DNA of 54,217 nucleotides from Nitrospirota bacterium (lineage in GTDB: Bacteria > Nitrospirota > Thermodesulfovibrionia > Thermodesulfovibrionales > UBA6898), in contig JAJXTV010000024.1 of assembly GCA_021783515.1 (NCBI GenBank), forward strand, positions 1-54,217, written 5' to 3'. Position numbers and translations under genes: made by a program. Shown here one piece after another: positions 50,908-54,217 of this stretch. The notes below the pieces were generated by a model. It saw nothing but the letters and a program-made list of their open reading frames with translations, was not told the origin of the DNA and did not search any database. Every line of letters begins with the position of its first letter. Positions within the stretch are counted from its first letter, which is position 1.

Positions 50908-51098
50908 AACCGTTTCATGAGGGACTATGTCCGGGGAGCCTCCCCTGTCGCCGCTTCACTAAGATCCCGGCACGCGTTGAGGGATGACTCGCGCCGAAGG
51001 CGCCCGCAAGCCCCCGCTTCAAGAATTGCCGCCGTATCGTGTCTTTTTTCGCCTTGCGCAGTGCTCTTGCCCGACGACAGAGGCTGCACCCTCCGAGG

Positions 51099-52174
51099 TT
51101 ATTCGGCCCGCGCCGCCTCGCATCCCTCTTCGCTTCCCAGCTCACAGGCCTTGCGGAAATCCCTCAGCGCGAGCTCCGGACTACCCGTTTCCGCGTAGAG
51201 GCCGGCGCGGCCGAGATAGGCACTCACAAGATTCGGCTTCAGCGAGAGCGCCTTCGTATAATCTCCGATCGCCTCGCCGGCGCGTCCCATTTTGGCCAGC
51301 ACAATTGCTCGATCGTGATACGCAAGGTAATCAGACGGATTAAGCAGTATCGCTTTATCATAGTCCTCCGCAGCCCGATCGAGTTGTCCCATCCGCTCAC
51401 GCGCCACCCCACGGTTAAGGTAGGCGTCAACGCTCAGGGGGTTCAATGCGATAGCCTTAGTCAGGTCCTCCAGGGCAGGAGCAAGAGCTCCTTTCCTTAT
51501 GCGCGCCAGGCCTCTGCTCGTATAGGCGTCCGCATAAGAGGGGTCCAGGGCGATCGCCGAGTCAAAATCCTCTATCGCCCGGTCAAGCTGCCCCATTTCT
51601 CCGTATACCATGCCCCGGTTCGTATACGAGTTTGACGCGGACGGCATGATCGATATCGCCTTGTTCAGGTCCGCCAGCGCAAGGTCAAGGTCCCCCGTCT
51701 TGAGATATCCTACGCCCCTATTGTTATAGGCAATATGAACCCTGTTCGGCTCTTCTTCGATCACATAACTCCACAGGGTAATGCTGTTTCTCCACACGGC
51801 GATCTGTTGCGTCGTCACATACGACAGGGAAACGACCGCGAAAAACCCCGCCGCGACGGCGCCGAGCGCCTTTTCCCCAAAAAGAGTGAGTGCGGATATT
51901 GCAAGGCTCATAGCGATAAACGGCACCTTCTCGATGAGTGAAGAAAGCAGCCCCCCCGAACCCGGAACCTGCCGAGGGGATACCAGAAATCCAGCGACAT
52001 ATCGGTGAACGCCCACCTGAAAAAATTTTCACCCAATGAGCGTATGTGGGAATTATTGAGAATGAATTTCTCGTCGTCCCAGATGAGAAAATCGTTTTTC
52101 AGCGCCGGCAGGTATACCGCAAAGGTCGCCACCGACACAAGCGCCGCAAGAAGGTATTTCCCGGTCCGCTTCAT
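51099..52174 (-). pseudogene. Decayed TMTC-like gene: two internal deletions and a frameshift in a G7 run
   Basis: The ATG at 52174 opens a TMTC-like start (MKRTGKYLLAALVS, WDD, HIRSL, FTDMSLDFW). At DFW it jumps straight to YPLGR, the later DWYPFGR site of the intact neighbour, losing about 150 residues. The frame then breaks in a run of seven G (51951-51957). One added G restores a frame that continues LLSSLIEKVPFIAM, then EKALGAVAAG, then QQIAVW, which marks a second, in-frame loss of about 150 residues. All six TPRs and the Cys-pair tail (KACELGSEEGC) are intact. With the extra G the product would be 358 residues. The membrane half is largely gone, so it cannot be a working GT-C enzyme. 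Confidence 0.75.
51951..51957 (-). repeat. G7 homopolymer (C7 on the plus strand) at the frameshift site
   Basis: Seven identical bases inside the decayed TMTC-like gene. Adding one base joins the two halves of the reading frame. It may be a slippage site or an assembly error. Confidence 0.6.
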
Positions 52175-52193
52175 GGAGTATCTCTCGCGAGAT

Positions 52194-52212
52194 GCGCTAC
52201 CGCTTCCCATAT
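52194..52212. repeat. 19-bp direct repeat marking the TMTC duplication unit (left copy)
   Basis: GCGCTACCGCTTCCCATAT occurs here and again at 54199-54217. It encodes the last codons (YGKR and stop) of the 52197 gene and lies just before the decayed copy. Confidence 0.75.
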
Positions 52213-54179
52213 GCCTCCCGGGCGGAACACGCCTCTTCGCTTCCGAGCCCGCACGCCTCCCGAAAATCCCTCAGCGCCAGTTCCTCCCTGCCTGCCTTCA
52301 TGTACAAGGCGCCCCGCTCCAGATAAGGCCGGGCGAAATCGGGCTTCAAAGAAATCGAAGTCGTAAAGGAGGCGACCGCCTCTTCGCTGCGACCCATCTT
52401 GCCGAGAACAATTCCGCGGTTGCAATACGCGAGGTAGTCCGACGGATTCAGCGCGATCGCCTGGTCATAGTCCCGGACGGCCGGACCGAATCGGCCCATC
52501 CTCTCCCGCGTCACTCCCCTGTTGAGGTAGGCGTCGGCATACCACGGCCTTGCCCTGATGGCGGCGTCAAAATCCTCCAGCGCACGGCCGAGCTGCCCCC
52601 CCTCCGCAAATCTCAGCCCCCGGTTCGTATACGCCTCCGCGGAAGTCGGATCGAGCGCTATCGCCTTGCTGAAGTCTTCTATCGCGAGGTCGTTCCGCCC
52701 CGTTTCCCCGAAGACAATGCCGCGGTTCGTGTAGATCTTCGCATCGCCGGGTTCCAGCCCTATCGCCGTGCCGAAGTCTTCTATCGCCGGATCAAACCGT
52801 CCCTGCGCCTCGAAGGCGAGCCCCCGATTTATGTAGGCGGCCGGGACCCGGCCGGGCTCCTCCGCGATGACATAGCTCCAGAGGTCCACCGAGTTGTTCC
52901 AGACGGCAATCTGTTTCACCGTCAGAAAAGAAAGGGCCCCCGCGAGGACGGCGGCGGCAAGTGCGGCTGTCCGCTTTACCGTCAAACCGCTCTGCCTCAT
53001 CGAGTCCGTCTTTCCCCAGACCCATGCGGCCCCCAGCCCTGCAAGGAGGAACGGCGCGACGCTCGGCAGATAGGTATACCGGTCGGCCATCGGCACGAAC
53101 CTGGCTTTTATGATCCCGAGTACCGGCAGCAGCGTTATGACGTAACAGCTCCATGCAAAAAGCCATATCGGCCGCCGTTTCCGCAGAGCAATACCTGCAG
53201 CCGTTATCGCGCAGACGAGTGCCAGCGCGGCAAGATTTGCCGGCGACGTGAAAGACGGGTGCTCCGGGTACGGATACACCGGAAGCAGATGAAGGGGCAC
53301 GACCATCTTCCAGAGATATAGAATGAGCGCTTTAGCAGCCACCGTCACCCTTGTTGCAAGGGAAACTTCCTTCAGCGTCGATATGGCCCCGAGGGCCTTT
53401 TGCCCCCTAAAAGTGACAACCGACACCAGAACACTCAGTGCGATAAACGGGACCTTCTCGACGAGCAGCGGCACCATGCTCTTCGGCGTCGAAATCCTCC
53501 CGAAAGGATACCAGTCCAGAAGCAGGAGCACCAAGGGAAGCGTCACCGCCATAGGTTTGCTCATCAGGGCGAGGGCGAAAAATACGAGAGAGAGAAGATA
53601 GGCCCTGGCCGACTTGTCCGGCCTATAGGACGCATACGTCATGATACTCACGAGAAAGAAGAATGAATAGAGGAGGTCCGTCCTCGTAGAGACCCATGCC
53701 ACCGACTCCACATGCAAAGGATGCAGCCCGAAAAGCAGCCCGGTCACCCCGGCCGTTATCAGGACGGTCGTACCATCCGCAGCAGGAACGGTTCCTCCTG
53801 CCACGCCCTCCCCCGGCGGCGCGGATCGAAACGCAGCGTTGTATGAATCAAGCAGCTTCATGACGAGGCATACCACAAGAAAAGTATTCACCGAATGGAG
53901 CGCTATGCCCGTCAGGTGATGTCCCGCCGGGTTCAGCCCCCACACCGCATAATCGACCGCCTGCGATATCCAGGTCACGGGCCGCCAGAAATCGAGCGAC
54001 ATGTCGGTGAACGCCCACTCGAAGAACTTCCCGCTCAGCGAGCGTATATGGTGATTGTCGACGATAAAATTCCCGTCGTCCCAGTTGAGAAATCCGCCTC
54101 GCAGCGCAGGCAGATATACCGCAAAGGTCACCGCCGACACCAGCGCCGCAAGAAGGTATCTCCCGGTCCGCTTCTTCAA
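52197..54179 (-). CDS. TMTC-like GT-C membrane protein with six C-terminal TPRs
   Basis: A 660-residue protein. It has WDD (34-35), [70 protein letters not shown] and [10 protein letters not shown]. Six TPRs follow (AYINRG, IYTNRG, AYTNRG, AYLNRG, AYCNRG, PYLERG) and the tail is EACGLGSEEAC. The TTG at 54179 is preferred as start because it puts WDD at residue 34, as in the other copies, and has GAGAG upstream. The ATG at 54215 lies inside what appears to be the end of a further copy. HPLTW is changed to RPVTW here, and the Glu of ERKDLL to Thr, so this copy may differ in donor or activity. Confidence 0.7.
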   Translation of the reverse strand: MKKRTGRYLLAALVSAVTFAVYLPALRGGFLNWDDGNFIVDNHHIRSLSGKFFEWAFTDMSLDFWRPVTWISQAVDYAVWGLNPAGHHLTGIALHSVNTFLVVCLVMKLLDSYNAAFRSAPPGEGVAGGTVPAADGTTVLITAGVTGLLFGLHPLHVESVAWVSTRTDLLYSFFFLVSIMTYASYRPDKSARAYLLSLVFFALALMSKPMAVTLPLVLLLLDWYPFGRISTPKSMVPLLVEKVPFIALSVLVSVVTFRGQKALGAISTLKEVSLATRVTVAAKALILYLWKMVVPLHLLPVYPYPEHPSFTSPANLAALALVCAITAAGIALRKRRPIWLFAWSCYVITLLPVLGIIKARFVPMADRYTYLPSVAPFLLAGLGAAWVWGKTDSMRQSGLTVKRTAALAAAVLAGALSFLTVKQIAVWNNSVDLWSYVIAEEPGRVPAAYINRGLAFEAQGRFDPAIEDFGTAIGLEPGDAKIYTNRGIVFGETGRNDLAIEDFSKAIALDPTSAEAYTNRGLRFAEGGQLGRALEDFDAAIRARPWYADAYLNRGVTRERMGRFGPAVRDYDQAIALNPSDYLAYCNRGIVLGKMGRSEEAVASFTTSISLKPDFARPYLERGALYMKAGREELALRDFREACGLGSEEACSAREAYGKR

Positions 54180-54198
54180 GGGATAGCTCTCTTTTGGG

Positions 54199-54217
54199 GC
54201 GCTACCGCTTCCCATAT
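54199..54217. repeat. 19-bp direct repeat (right copy), end of a further TMTC-like gene
   Basis: Identical to 52194-52212. On the minus strand it reads the YGKR-stop ending of a TMTC-like protein, which shows that another paralog ends at the window edge. Confidence 0.65.

Noticed and set aside
50933-50945. GGGGAG/CTCCCC palindrome after the second SGNH gene as a terminator
   Set aside because: The arms are almost contiguous, leaving no loop that RNA could form, and no T-tract follows.

Overview
The window looks like part of a large surface-glycan and protein-glycosylation locus from a GC-rich Gram-negative bacterium. The exosortase, heptose genes, family-9 (heptosyltransferase-type) glycosyltransferase and carbamoyltransferase point to an outer-membrane organism. 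From general memory, exosortases together with many TPR-tailed GT-C proteins suggest Nitrospirota or Desulfobacterota, but the window holds no rRNA or taxonomic marker, so this is a weak guess. No tRNA, rRNA, CRISPR array or intact mobile element was seen.

Layout. (1) 1-3800: a possible truncated gene tail at the left edge, then on the minus strand an exosortase-type transpeptidase, its probable substrate (a secreted protein with an FN3 domain and an IPTLxxWG-like C-terminal signal) and a small secreted protein. (2) 3913-12561, minus: two short runs holding a TMTC-like GT-C/TPR protein, a DPM1-like GT2, an ArnT-like GT-C, a flippase-like membrane protein, two methyltransferases, an FdtA/WxcM-like cupin and a GT4. 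(3) 12778-25019, plus: a tight sugar operon with an HddC-like nucleotidyltransferase, a GtrB-like GT2, an HddA-like kinase, a ColD-type 3-dehydratase (catalytic Lys replaced by His), a YfhO-like protein, an RmlC-like epimerase, an SDR, a split transketolase and two B12-binding radical SAM enzymes. (4) 25052-31691: a more AT-rich, less ordered stretch with three large membrane proteins and one GT2. (5) 31705-48407, minus: a long head-to-tail run, in transcription order a GT9, a carbamoyltransferase, a 47-residue DUF5989/SxtK-like microprotein, SxtJ, three tandem TMTC-like GT-C/TPR proteins, two further GT-C-type proteins, YfhO and a GT2. (6) 48693-50907, plus: two SGNH hydrolases. (7) 51099 to the right edge, minus: a decayed TMTC-like copy and an intact one. 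The sequence at the edge shows that another copy ends there.

How the parts may work together (inference): DPM1-like GT2 enzymes load sugars onto polyprenyl phosphate. The many GT-C membrane enzymes then use these lipid-linked sugars on the periplasmic side. The sugar operon makes an unusual GDP-linked, probably 3-deoxy and possibly branched or heptose-derived sugar, and the carbamoyltransferase, methyltransferases, radical SAM enzymes and SGNH proteins decorate it. Fourteen genes or gene remnants for large polytopic GT-C or YfhO-type proteins lie in 54 kb. Six are TMTC-like with 5 to 9 TPRs, and these are the most unusual aspect of the window.
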